Source: Meconema thalassinum
Taxonomy: Eukaryota > Arthropoda > Insecta > Orthoptera > Tettigoniidae
Length of the DNA: 64,000 nt
Direction of reading: 5' to 3'
NCBI GenBank assembly: GCA_946902985.2
Contig: OX336388.2
Span: 131,442,346 to 131,506,345 of the forward strand
Below, one piece after another: positions 1 to 10,758 of this stretch. The notes under the pieces are model-generated. The model did no database searches, was not told the origin of the DNA, and saw nothing but the letters and a program-made list of their open reading frames with translations. Position numbers and translations under genes: made by a program. Position 1 is the stretch's first letter; each line of letters begins with the position of its first letter.

Positions 1-373
1 TTAATTGTGATGGCTGTATTAGTGTGTGTTATCTGTAAGGACTGCAGACGATCAATTTCAAGTAGTTCCTACTTTTGCTACCGTCAACGACACTAGCTGT
101 GAACTTGACTACTAGATGCCACCGCAACCAACACCTGGCGACGAACGTAGGAACATTAAGTGCGTTAATCAAATCTAACCTACAAATTTAGCTTCACACA
201 ATTGCAGTTAGAGGAGGGTTCTTTTACATGCCATAAATCTATGACATGGGCCCGCTGGTTTTATTTCTCCTCCAAAGGAAGGCATACTGAGGGATTTTTA
301 GAGCTCTTCGACGACTTCGGCCGATCTTCGGCATAGAAGCTCAGCATGCTACCAACTACGTCACCGAAGCCGC
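1..373 (-). repeat. SINE C copy (tRNA-derived, minus strand)
   Basis: This is a minus-strand copy of the commonest repeat in the window, a roughly 520-bp tRNA-headed SINE. The head lies at the right end (ending 'accgaagccgc'). The body includes the 'gccataaatctatgacatggg' stretch and the 'gtgtgttatctg' tail motif at the left. The B-box arm seen in other copies is deleted here, so the copy is probably dead. The 3' tail runs off the left edge of the window. Confidence 0.8.
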
Positions 374-479
374 TTGGAAGTAGGGGTACCTGTGGGACTT
401 ACCGAGTATTGTTTCTCGCAATGAGGGGCGTGAAATGTGCTGTGTGCGGTCTTTCTACGACAACGTCGATATTATGCCT

Positions 480-840
480 TTGTAACCTACGCTGGCTAAA
501 GCACGGCATTAGGTCATGGGACCAAGCTCTCTGCTGACTCGGTAGACGCGTGGGTTCGAGCCCCACCGTCGGCCGTCCTTGAAATGGATTTCCGTGGTTT
601 CCCCATTTTCAACACCAGGCAAATGCTGGGACGGTACCTTCTGACAGGCCACGGCCGCTTCCTTCCACATCCTTGCCCAGTTTCATTCACAATCATTCAT
701 TTCATCTCTCATTAACTCCTCTCATGAGGTTGGCGTCAGGAAGGGCATCCGGCCGTGAAAACAATCGCCACAAAGACTTCCATCGCATCTCATCCCCGAC
801 CCCGTTGGAAAAACGGGAATAATAAGGGGTAGACATACAT
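480..840 (+). repeat. SINE A copy (tRNA-derived)
   Basis: The tRNA-like head contains a B-box-like 'gggttcgagcccc' at 552-564. It is followed by the shared core ('ccttgaaatgg', 'tttccgtggtttcccc', 'acggccgcttccttcc') and a family-specific 3' part ending 'aataaggggtagacatacat'. The complete copy at 63278-63640, bounded by a target-site duplication, defines the family ends. The reading frames that cross this block are SINE sequence and not genes. Confidence 0.82.
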
Positions 841-1613
841 ACAATATAGATAAATTGACTCTCCCGGTTTGGAACATGAGTGGGATCGTTTTGGAACAGC
901 TGGTAAAATTCACACTTCGGCATGCCGATACTTTGCTGGAATAGCGTGATCCCCTGATCTCTTCGATGTGACAGCATACATGCAACACTTCGTTGTGTCA
1001 CTTCCTCATCGAATTAAGGTGGTTATCCGGGCTGGAGGCGGTATCAGGTTCGTTCTCGCCAAGTTAGGTAATGTTCTATCCAGGTTGCTTGTAAGTAGAG
1101 CTTGTGGTTCTTTTATAGCATTAGTGATAGGTTCGGAATAAACTCATCAATTCATGTATTTTCGTGTTTAATCTTCTCTCTGTATGAAATTAACTTTCTG
1201 CTTGTGAATTATGTGCTGATATACACGTTCACGTAACGAATATTTCACATAAGGCATTACAGCACTATACACAGTCACAATAAAACACTATACAATACGA
1301 TATACAGTACACAGTAGCTTTATAAAACACCCAATTAGCTCGGAGCTCACACGTCTACCGCAGCATGAGCGTAGGAATACGGCCGGAGACCACGCGTGCC
1401 AACCTGTAACAGCCGGCTAAGGTTGAGCGAAATCGCCTTGCCAAGCAAAAATAAATACCCTGTATATGCAGGATAGGGTTATCAAATGTACCCTCAGTTT
1501 AATATTTGTATGTCCACTTAAACAGTATTAGAGGCAAGGAGAACAAGGTTATAAACGCAACCAATTGCGAGCTGAATACACACTGCGTTATAATATTTCA
1601 TGCGGCTTCAATG
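841..1613. other. Unassigned AT-rich spacer
   Basis: I recognise no repeat family, RNA gene or convincing coding region here. A 99-codon frame on the minus strand partly overlaps SINE A and has no recognisable domain. Confidence 0.5.
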
Positions 1614-1839
1614 GCGTAGTTGGTAGCATGCTGAGCTAGTATGCCCAAGATCGCGGGTTCAAACCCGGCTGAAGTCGTCGGTATTTTATGAGCGCTTTAA
1701 AATTCCTCAGTATGCCTTCTTTTTGAGGGGAAGTAAAGCCGGCGGTCCCATGTCATATATTTATGACATATAAAAGAACTTTCCACTAATTACACTTGTG
1801 TGAAACTAAATTTTTGGATAAATTTGACCAACGCCCTTA

Positions 1840-2724
1840 AGCCTCGTCCACACCGGCAGATTTGTTTGCAGAATGTATGTAGATTGTTTGCAGACTGTAT
1901 GCAGACTGTTTGAAAACTGTATGAAGACTGTATGTATACTACTTTGGAGTCTGCAGACTGTTTAGAAACATTGTAACCGATCAAGTAAGTTACTTGGTTT
2001 GCGTCCACACCAGAATTTGACCACTAATCAAGTTCCGTAGTTTTTTTTGTCTGTTTCCTCTACACTTGTTTGAAAAGCATATGCGACTTCTTGCAAAGCA
2101 TCCCGCTTTTTATTGCGATTTTTGTACTCTAAACACGTCACGTCCCACAGAACAGGACGGGCGTGAAACTCTTCAATTAATTTGATTGTCTGTTCCTGAT
2201 TTCAAGAAGTCATTTTGGGACTATCATCAGGAGCACAGTTTTCCTATCAAATTTTAAAACTAAAAACGAAATATCTACTCTTGCCACGCACAGTTCACGA
2301 ACAATTAGCTCAGCAGTATGACTCCATCCGCACTGTGATCCGCTCGAAAGGCAGCTGGCTACTGGATGCGTCTGTGGTTTGTATCCGGTCTCCAGTTTCA
2401 AAACACGTCCACACAGGAAGACTTGAGACAAAATACTTGTTTCTTGTATGCCTGTTTTCCATTTCGTTGTAACACAGAAAACATTGTATCTTGTCTCTAG
2501 AAACACGAGATTTGTTTGTAATTTGTATGTCAATTGTATGCAGACTGTTTGCAAACTGTATGCAGACTGTTTCCAATCATCACTCGAGTGTGAAATGTGT
2601 CTCCCGATTGTATGTAGATTATTTTCAAAATGTCTGCAAACATCCCGCATACAAATGAGAAACATTTGGGAAACAGTCTGCATACAATGTTTCTGGAAAC
2701 AAATCTGCCGGTGTGGACGAGGCT
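1840..2724. mobile_element. PIF/Harbinger-like MITE, 885 bp
   Basis: The element starts with AGCCTCGTCCACACCGGC and ends with its inverted complement, giving terminal inverted repeats of about 28 bp (continuing into 'agatttgttt'). TTA lies on both sides (1837-1839 and 2725-2727), the 3-bp duplication known for PIF/Harbinger elements. The interior has many 'tgtatgcagactgtttgca'-type subrepeats near both ends. There is no transposase: the 185-codon minus-strand frame across the interior has no recognisable domain. It is inserted in a SINE C copy. The superfamily assignment rests on the TSD and the inverted ends only. Confidence 0.72.
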
Positions 2725-2770
2725 TTAGGTTCCAACGTTCGTCGCCAGGAGCAAACTGTGGTGGCATCTA

Positions 2771-3794
2771 CTGCCGATCAAAGTATTATGTGCACTCTAG
2801 TTTGAAGGTGGTTTGTGAAGTAACCAATAGACCTACATAAAACCCAATAACATTATTTTCGTCGTGCTATTGTTCGTTAGCTCATGTAGGTTTGGAATTT
2901 TTAATTTATATTTTAATATTTTTTGTCGCAGTTGGAGCACAAAAAGTGCACGTTTTTAAGCGTGTTTGAACCATGCGTCACATTTAAGAATTATCTCAAA
3001 AACCCGTCATCAGATCGAATCTAAATTTTAACACAATATACAATGGAATGTTGTATAACTGGTTGATTAATTTCAAAATTTTACGTGTCCAATAAAAAAA
3101 GTTATCATTTTTGTAAGGTAACTTTTTCTCGGCTCGGGGTGGTTGGAAAATGTAGATCTTGATCGCGATGTAATCCTTATACATCAAAAAGTTTTGCTCT
3201 ATGACTGTGAAATACGTAAATTAACTCACTTATTTTATATCGGTTTGTATTTGTAGGCGGAAATAACACATCGTTCACCAGCTACACGCTCCCGGAAAAG
3301 CTGTACATCGTTGCCGAAATGAAGCCCATCAGTTAATTTACATATTTCACAGTCATACAGCAAAACTTTTTGATGTATAAGGATTACATCGCGTCCAAGA
3401 ACTACATTTTCTAACCACCCCAAGCCGAGAAAAAGTCACCTTACAAAAATGATAACAACTTTTTTTCTTGGACACGCAAAATTTTGAAATTAAGAAACCA
3501 GTTATACAACATTCCAATGTATATTGTGTTAATATTTGGATTCGATCTGATGACGGGTTTTTGAGATAATAATTCTTAAATGTGACGCATGGTTGAAACA
3601 CGGTTAGAAACGTGCACTTTTTGTGTTCCAACTGCGACAAAAAGTATTAAAATATAAATTAAAAATTCCAAACCTACATGAGCTAACGTAAAATAGAACG
3701 ACGAAAATGATGATGTTATTGGATTTTATGTAGGCCTATTGGTTACTTCACAAACAACCTTCAAATTCGAGTACACATAATACTTGGTCGACAG
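2771..3794. mobile_element. TA-flanked foldback element, copy 1
   Basis: Long inverted arms of about 450 bp begin 'ctgccgatcaaagtatta' on the left and end 'aatacttggtcgacag' on the right, flanked by TA on each side (2769-2770, 3795-3796). The asymmetric centre (about 3225-3330) contains the 'ggcggaaataacacatcg' segment on one arm only, so this copy has lost part of one arm compared with the copy at 16455-17622. A TA target suggests a Tc1/mariner-class non-autonomous element. No transposase is visible. Confidence 0.72.
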
Positions 3795-4000
3795 TAGGAA
3801 CCAAGTTCTGCACTAGTAGTCGTTGACGGTGGCGTTTGGCGGCAAAAGTAGGAACTGCTTGAAAATTCAATGTCTGCAGTCATTACTTGAATTAAGAACA
3901 GATAACACACACTAATACAGCCTTCACAATTAATACCGGTTATCAGACAGATTCTACACACACCTAAATTACACGGGGCTACATGACTGCGTTGCCTAAA

Positions 4001-4374
4001 CTGTAATAGTGTGTGTTATCTGTTTTTTTTTTAAATCTGAGTACTGCAACTTAGAATTTTTCAAATAGTTCCTACTTTAGCCGCCAAGCGCCACCGTCAA
4101 CGACTACTAGGCCAAGTTCAGAACTTATCTACTAGACGCCACCGCAGTCGGCTCTTGGCAACGAACGTAGAAACCTAAGAGCGTTGTTTACATTCTTAAC
4201 CTATCCAATTTAGCTTCACACAGGTGCAGTTAGTGGACGGTTCTTTAACATGCCATAAATCTATGACATGGGACCGCCGGCTTTACTTCCCCTCCGAAGA
4301 AAGGCATACTGAGGGATTTTTAACGCTCTTAAAAAATCCGACGGCTTCGGCCGGGTTTGAACCCGCTATCTTGG
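4001..4374 (-). repeat. SINE C copy, minus strand
   Basis: Runs from the 'gtgtgtgttatctg' tail at the left to 'ggcttcggccgggtttgaacccgctatcttgg' (4343-4374), the complement of the tRNA-like arm, at the right. It abuts the tail of the split copy, so two copies lie tail to tail at about 4000. The head beyond 4374 is replaced by a different SINE. Confidence 0.75.
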
Positions 4375-4556
4375 AGTGAAAACTTTCTTCAGCGTATCTT
4401 GGCCGCTCTTTTTGGGTTTTACCGGATATCGTTCCTGACATCGTGTGATTTCTCAGTTGAAAATTCTACTTTGGAATCACCAAGATTGGAACCTCGACCG
4501 TCCGCGTGAAAGACAAGCAGCTACGCTACTGCACCATCACGCCATCTCCCCCTTAC
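4375..4556 (-). repeat. Degenerate tRNA-SINE of the 54275-54489 family
   Basis: The minus-strand head at the right end ('gtccgcgtgaaagacaagcagct...caccatcacgcc') matches the head of the complete SINE at 54275-54489. The middle is degenerate. No clear target duplication is visible. Confidence 0.5.
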
Positions 4557-4881
4557 GTGCACACACAAATAAATTCTGAAGCGATTAGTTGAATAACTTG
4601 TTTATTTTTCGCTTGTGCGTAAAGGCTCTGTAAGAATTCAATGATTTATTGCTGTCTCGCTTACGTCATCGCAGGTGTGTCGTGGATCAAGAAGCGGTAA
4701 TGCTATCCAGTAGCTGCTTCATCAAGCTTGTTAAGTCATCCTGTCCGCGACATAATTATGTTATCGCATTATCTCATTTTCATCACCAGGAAAATGACGG
4801 GACGGTTTCTTTCAATAGGTTCCCGGTCGATTTCCTTCCAAAATCCCTTCGCTGACCTGTCTTGATAATAAAATAAATAGT
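4557..4881. other. Unassigned spacer
   Basis: No repeat family or gene is recognised. A fragment near 4784-4850 ('catcaccaggaaaatgacgggac...tcggtttcc'-like) faintly resembles the shared SINE core. Confidence 0.4.
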
Positions 4882-5062
4882 GGCTTCGGTGGCGTAGTCG
4901 GTAGCATGCTGAACTGTTATGCCCAAGATCGCGGGTTCAAACCCGGCCGAAGTCCTCGGATTTTTAAGAGCGTAAAAATCCTTCAGTATGCCTTCCTTCG
5001 GAGGGGAAGTAAAGCCTGCGAGCCCATGTCATAGATTTATGGCATTTAAGGAACCTTCCGGT
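4882..5062 (+). repeat. SINE C copy, 3'-truncated
   Basis: It has an intact tRNA-like head: acceptor-stem halves 'gcttcgg' and 'ccgaagt', A-box-like 'tggcgtagtcgg' and B-box-like 'gggttcaaaccc'. The body continues to 'aaggaaccttcc', where homology to longer copies stops. Confidence 0.8.
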
Positions 5063-5270
5063 ATCGCTGCAATTGGTAGTTTGTAGCAAATTTTGTAGTT
5101 TATATTTGGCTATTTGGAAACTATCAAGTGCCAATGTTTGCCGCTAGGTATTAGACCCAGTGACAGTAGCATATGGCAGCCAATGTTAGAACTACTTGAA
5201 ATTGAACTTGTTGGGAGCCCTCGGGCGTTCAATGAAAAATAACCAGCTATGGCCATTCGCCTGCAATTCA

Positions 5271-5518
5271 TCTGTACTAATATATGTAAATGAGATGATG
5301 TGTGTCTGTGTATCACTCAATCACGCAAGAACCAGTGGTCCGATTTACATGAAATTTTACTTGGAAGTAGCTGATTTACCTGGTTAACATATAGGCTACT
5401 CTTGATTTCGATACTTTGCACTATTTAAAGATGGAGACCATTTTAGTGACGTTACTACACCCTTTGGCTTCAAACTTTCATATTTCCATTTCAAATAAAA
5501 ATAGAACGCTAATAAATA
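5271..5518 (+). mobile_element. Helitron 5' end fragment
   Basis: Begins 'TCTGTACTAATATATGTAAA' after an A and continues with 'gtgtgtctgtg...cagtggtccgattt', the layout of 5' ends of insect Helitrons (TC start, AT-rich leader, 'ccgatt' segment). It also resembles the start of the element at 43754. No 3' hairpin/CTRR end is found before the SINE at 5519, so it is truncated or interrupted. Confidence 0.5.
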
Positions 5519-5800
5519 GGTTAGCTGCCGCCCCGGAGGTCCTGGGTTCGATTCCCGGCTCTGCCACGAAATTTGAAAAGTGGTATGAGGACTGGAACGG
5601 GGTCTACTCAGCCTCGGGTGGCCCAAATGAGTAGAGGGGGTTCGATTCCCACCTCAGCCATCCTCGAAGTGGTTTTCCGTGGTTTCCCACTTCGTCTTCG
5701 GGCAAATGCCGGGATGGTACTGTCCCCGATAATCCGGATAGTAGGCTGTCAGATATCCGCCCCCTCAATCGGATTGCCAATAATCAATCGCACCGGCACA
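5519..5800 (+). repeat. SINE F copy (tRNA-derived)
   Basis: The head is partly lost. The B-box 'gggttcgattcccgg' is at about 5543-5557, followed by 'ctggaacggggt', a second 'gttcgattcccacctcagcc', and the shared core 'gtggttttccgtggtttccc' at 5670-5689. Related copies lie at 39460-39795, 42530-42876 (minus), 43256-43596 (minus) and 50349-50668. Confidence 0.75.
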
Positions 5801-5859
5801 GCTACATCAATGAAAATGGCACTGACAGATACTACCGAGATTAGAGCACAGTAGTTAAC

Positions 5860-8800
5860 ATGAAATTATTGTGGAACACACCAAAATATACGGGGGTTCA
5901 TACTTACCTATTACTTACCTATTCAATTTAATCTCGGGTCTGGGTTTTCAACTGGATCACTTAATAGTATGCCCTCACAATAACCTCCACCACGATATTT
6001 AAAATGAACCAAGTCGGAAACAAGAAAATTTAAACTGCACAATAATTTATTTCACATAAAGAGAAAAATAATTTAACAAAATTTAACAACAAAATATACG
6101 TGGCAATCAAAAGCCATTGTCAATGCATCCATGTCCTCATGTAGGACTTGTAGACTTCACATACAAAAATTCAGCTTTCTCTAGCTCAAAAGAACGTAAT
6201 AATAACAATAATGCACATTGGAATGGATAAGGGAGCTGGGACGAGACATAAAGCATTTGTTTCCTTGTTCATGAACTTCACATTTTATTTATAACCGCAA
6301 GGCCGCTATGTAGATGACCTTGGCCTCTATCATTCAGTTATCTGGCCACCTACAATACACCCTGCACCGTGTCGCATGCTTGCTTCGTCAAATGGACGCA
6401 CCTGTCCAGCCAATGTTAGCATATGCTAGTTACCTCAGAGCCTAGCTCCTTTTCAAAACACTTTAAATGTTCACATCTCAACTCAAATATTATCACGCAA
6501 ATCTTTTAAATGCTCCGTTCAAATATCAATGGATTACTCTAATAATCCCAAATCTTATTTAATTGTATATTCCAATTGTTTAACTAGCGTTGTTTAGAGT
6601 ATAATAACGAAAACGCTTAATGTTTATAACAAAATGTTCATTAATTATTTATAACATTTTAAATTGTTTATAACATTGTCAAACGACAATTGAAAAATTT
6701 ATACACGCCTCTATTAATCCCATTCGTTTCAAATTATTATTAAAGATATTTACATAGTTATTTACATTATTTATATTATTTATATTAGAAATACATTAAA
6801 CCACACGTTTATCCGGTTGATAATTACTTAAATCGTGGTGATATAATCGACCAATGAAGGTTAGTTATATTTAAATTTTAGATTCAGGTTTAATAAGATT
6901 TAATAATTATTATTATTTGTGACGGTAACCTCCATTCAAAATCGTTATCTCAAATTATTTAAACACTCTTGTTAATTTTAACAGTAACTTCACATGAATA
7001 ATTTTCAATGGACCTGAACAATACACTCAGCGGAAAAATACCTCGCTCAAAACGCACAAAATTGCACCAAAATTGGCCCATAATTCATCATATATCTCAT
7101 TATATATGGCATCAAAATCTTCCACAATACACACAAAAATCTCCACTTATAAATTCATCATCATCATCAATATTATTGTGGGAACCTCCTTCACTTATTA
7201 CAGGGCATTATTCATCAGCGACTTTTACACGTCCACTGAACTAACGATTATACATCCATAGTTCCTCTTTAAAAATTCTTATATTCATCAATTGTATCAA
7301 AAACTGTTATTATATTTAACCTTCGTGGGTTTCATTCATGAAGCGATATGAAGTAAAAATTTGCCAGTCACAAATAAATTTAATAGCAAATACGATTAGA
7401 CTCGCCTCCCTGGTCTATCAAAATTGAGATTAATATCATCAAAGTATCGCAGTATAAAAATACTATCTTCAATCAAAGTTCATCTAAACTGCATAAATAA
7501 TCGAATAGAATACAATTAGACTGTTGACTGCAAACATTATTGTTCCAATCTAGAATTGAGAAAAACTCCTATCAAATGTTCATTACTATAGTGTACTCAA
7601 TAAATCGTACTCAAAGTTCATATTTCATAAAATTGTCTATAATGCAATGGTATTTCAGAATTGACGATAAATGTCTATGTTGCAATCATGTTCATAAAAC
7701 GACTAGTATTTCCAAGATCGTCGATAAAGTAGTAGATTTTAACGCTCTGAAATCTTTTAATCATTCTTCTTTCTTGAGGATGACAGAAAATTGGTCAAAG
7801 TAATTTACTGAATAGAATTACTTTAATAAAATGACACGCTGTCTGAATTCAAATTTGCCTTAGAAAATCGTTAACTTTACAGTCAAATCGTGACTATAAA
7901 AATATGCAAATTACTGAAAGAATATATATATATCAGTCTCAACTGATCCAAAACTATATAAATATGCCAATGATATAATAATGTCTCAATAAATCGTAGA
8001 AAAAGGCATAAATCAGCAAAGTGTACAGAGTACAGAAATATCAAGCAAGAATATGGGGCAAAATATATGAGACAAAAAATATGGGAAAAATGGTTGCTCA
8101 GATATCGCTAAATGGCTCAAATAAACCAAGAAACGTTCACGACTACCTTATCTGTTGATTGAAGTTCTAGAGGAAAATTTCCAAAGAAGACTGCTGTTGG
8201 TTCCATTTCACCACCGTAAAGATGTACTCCGACCTCGAACCTGGAACCTGCGCCCTCGGAGAATAGAACTGCTTCCTCCTCCGGAAATCGCACTGCTCCG
8301 TGTAGACGATAGACATCCTTCTGGCAAAACTCTTCTGTGTGAGCCGGGTCCACCCTGGCCTCTCTTGAAAGTTCCCTGAAGTTCTGGTAGAAATTCGCCA
8401 TGAAGTTTATTGCAATTATTTCCGCAGAAATGTTCATAATTGTGGAGTATGAAGATATTTCCACTGCCATTTGATGTAATTCAGTGATGGATTACGATGC
8501 ATGAGTGTAGTTGGATGTTCACTACATGCTCGCTTTTGTAGAATGACGATTAACGAAGCTCCATGCTGCTATTTCACTCCATTGATATATGTCCCAATTG
8601 CATTAAAGTTTTAGTCTTCCATCTCCACTTCCGTTATAATAATAGTCGAAAGTACTGCCAGATTATATTGTTCCATTGTAGAATGTAGCGTTGTATCACC
8701 AAATGTAATCTTCAGTATCACGGTTGCAATACATGTGTCAGCCGTAGCGTAGAATGTGGTATTATAAAAGTGCTTCTCAGGCGTCGAGAAAATCACTTTT

Positions 8801-9670
8801 GTCTGCAGTCTTAAAATGCGAATATCTTCCAAAGTATAATAGTGAAAATGTTCAACTTTCGCACACGCCTCAATATTGTAATGCACAATTGAATTAGCAT
8901 AAATGCAGTAGCTAACTCTTGATAGATAATCTTGTAGACTAGTTTATGTGTGCGCTCCAACTTCGCCTAGTTTTAGTAACCGTAAAATTGCACTGCTGCA
9001 CGCTCAGTGCTTGTGTGATGCTGTGGGCTCTGCCACACTTGCTAATGACGGCTTGCTTCACTGAATAATATATACTTGTTCTATCGGAATTAAGAACTCG
9101 AAGTCTGACAATCAGAGAATGAGAAAATGAGCCATGAGCCCTGAGAACTGAGAACTTCCTCTCTGCTGTGTAAGGCCTTTTATCAACTTCTTAAGGGGCG
9201 TATCCATCCCTACCATAGCTTGTTCCTCCGTCATTGCTAGAAGTTCTAACTTTGGCTATACTTGACGGATTTTCAAATTTCAAAAACTCATAATTAATTT
9301 CTTCAAAATTCCAAATCAATGCCATAACTGAAAATAGTTTTCCACAATTCTGCATGCCAAAAGTAATTAAATATGGTAGTTTCAGTAATCTCCGTCTCCC
9401 TCCAAGCTATCATTCATTGGTTCGAGCCTCTCCTCCAATAGCGTAACTTCTTCCTCAGCACAATTCCTTGCTTCCCTGCGACTGCGTCGTAAATCTCAGA
9501 TCCTTCTCGAACAAAATCATGACGTCACCAAGAATCTCAGCTCATCCAGCCTACTTGCATGAAGTCTGCGTCATCCGTGCCTACGTCATGAATATACACG
9601 TCACAACTATGACGGCCATAACTTTATTCACATATGCCAATACAGCCACCGTGGTCTCAGTATAATTCAA
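5860..9670. other. 3.8-kb AT-rich region, unassigned
   Basis: I cannot assign this stretch to any repeat family or gene. It is strongly AT-rich apart from a GC-richer island near 8150-8400. The longest frame there (minus, 8470-8117, 117 codons) overlaps a plus-strand frame and shows no domain I recognise. It lacks visible terminal repeats or microsatellite-like ends. It could be the interior of an old element or unique DNA. Confidence 0.4.
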
Positions 9671-9674
9671 TTTA

Positions 9675-9968
9675 CGGGGGCAGTACCTCCTTCAAGGCCA
9701 CGGCCGCCTCCTTCCCTCTTCCTTGCCTATCCATCCTAACCATCCCTTACCTTCCCTCATGAGGCCCCTGTTCGCTTTGCAGGTGAGGCTGCCTGGGCGA
9801 AGTGCTGATCACACCTCACCAGTTGTATCCATCCTGACCAGATGTTCCAAGCTCCAGGACACTGCCCATAGAGGCGGTAGAGGTGAGTTCCCTCGCTGAG
9901 TCCGTGGGAACCATCAACCTAGAGGGTAAATTGACTAAATAAAAAAAAAAATAAAAAAAAATAGAAAA
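9675..9968 (+). repeat. SINE body with A-rich tail
   Basis: Contains the shared 'ggccacggccgcctccttccc' core. This is followed by a distinct 3' module ('ctgggcgaagtgctgatc', 'caggacactgcccatagaggcggtag', 'tgagtccgtgggaaccatc') and an A-rich tail with T interruptions at about 9940-9963. The tRNA head is missing, so it is 5'-truncated. Confidence 0.65.
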
Positions 9969-10230
9969 CCTTTGATGGCATATACGAGGTTTAAAATTTA
10001 ATTTTCTATCCGAAAGGTTCTTATCACTTTTCGTGTATCTCCAACGGTTAGAGAGTAAAACCTAAATTTGTGCTATAAAACACGGTCAACGCCGAGCGGT
10101 GTAGTTGGACAAAATGTTCCATCCTTACTCTTCCTCCACGCAGCATCTCACCTATCCCCTGTTTTAACTGTCACCTTCACATTTTAGTTTATTTATGACC
10201 CGCAACGAAGCACGAGTACTTCGGCTAGTA
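9969..10230 (+). mobile_element. Possible Helitron 3' remnant
   Basis: Ends in a short inverted repeat ('cgaag...cttcg' at 10208-10228) directly followed by CTAG and then T, the expected Helitron 3' terminus. The body has no recognisable coding. The 5' end is not identified. Confidence 0.4.
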
Positions 10231-10540
10231 TATATTATAATAATGAAATAAAATAAATGGTCACTGGCTGGATTAATAAAATTAAATTATCATAATACGA
10301 AGTCTCAACCGATTATTCAGAACGTTCAAACAGAAAGCTTACTTTATTTATAGAGATTAGAACGCCAGCATTGCCGGGTGCAAAAAGTAGTCTTTTATAT
10401 GTTTTCAAAAGCAATGTACTTATAAGGTATCGAGTCTTGTAACTTCCTTTAAAGGGAGAGTGAATGTTGGCGCCTAGGCCTGTAGGGACAGGGAACAGGG
10501 AGCATTGTCCGCTACACGCTATATGCTGTATAACGGTGTG

Positions 10541-10570
10541 GCCTGCCTGCCTGCCTGCCTGCCTGCCTGC
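10541..10570. repeat. (CCTG)n microsatellite
   Basis: Roughly seven tandem copies of a cctg/gcct tetranucleotide. The open frames through it ('CLPACLPACL' on one strand, 'RQAGRQAG' on the other) are repeat artefacts. Confidence 0.9.
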
Positions 10571-10758
10571 TTGCACCTGCTAGCGCTCTGTGTTTACACT
10601 CCAACACAACACATTCCAAACTGTTGGGGGTACTCCAGCCATGTGGAGGCGTTAACTTACTTAAACTGTGCAGCATGGCAAGGAGCAGCTGGAGTCCGGA
10701 GATCGAAGGGTTTTCTCTGGCACTTTTCAAATTACTGTACCTGTTGTTGTTTGAGTCT

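Larger units (their letters stand above)
1614..3998 (+). repeat. SINE C copy split by two insertions
   Basis: The SINE head begins at about 1614 ('ggcttcaatggcgtag', B-box 'gggttcaaaccc' near 1654). SINE sequence is present at 1614-1839, 2725-2770 and 3795-3998. The first gap is a TTA-flanked Harbinger-like element. The second is a TA-flanked foldback element. Joining the three pieces restores the SINE order seen in uninterrupted copies (for example 47225-47746), so the SINE is the oldest layer. Confidence 0.8.

Noticed and set aside
2210..2840. Overlapping frames of 85-185 codons on both strands
   Set aside because: They lie inside the Harbinger-like MITE, follow its simple internal repeats and show no domain.
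8117..8470. 117-codon minus-strand frame as a host gene
   Set aside because: Competing open frame on the opposite strand, no recognised domain, no splice or start context; left unassigned.
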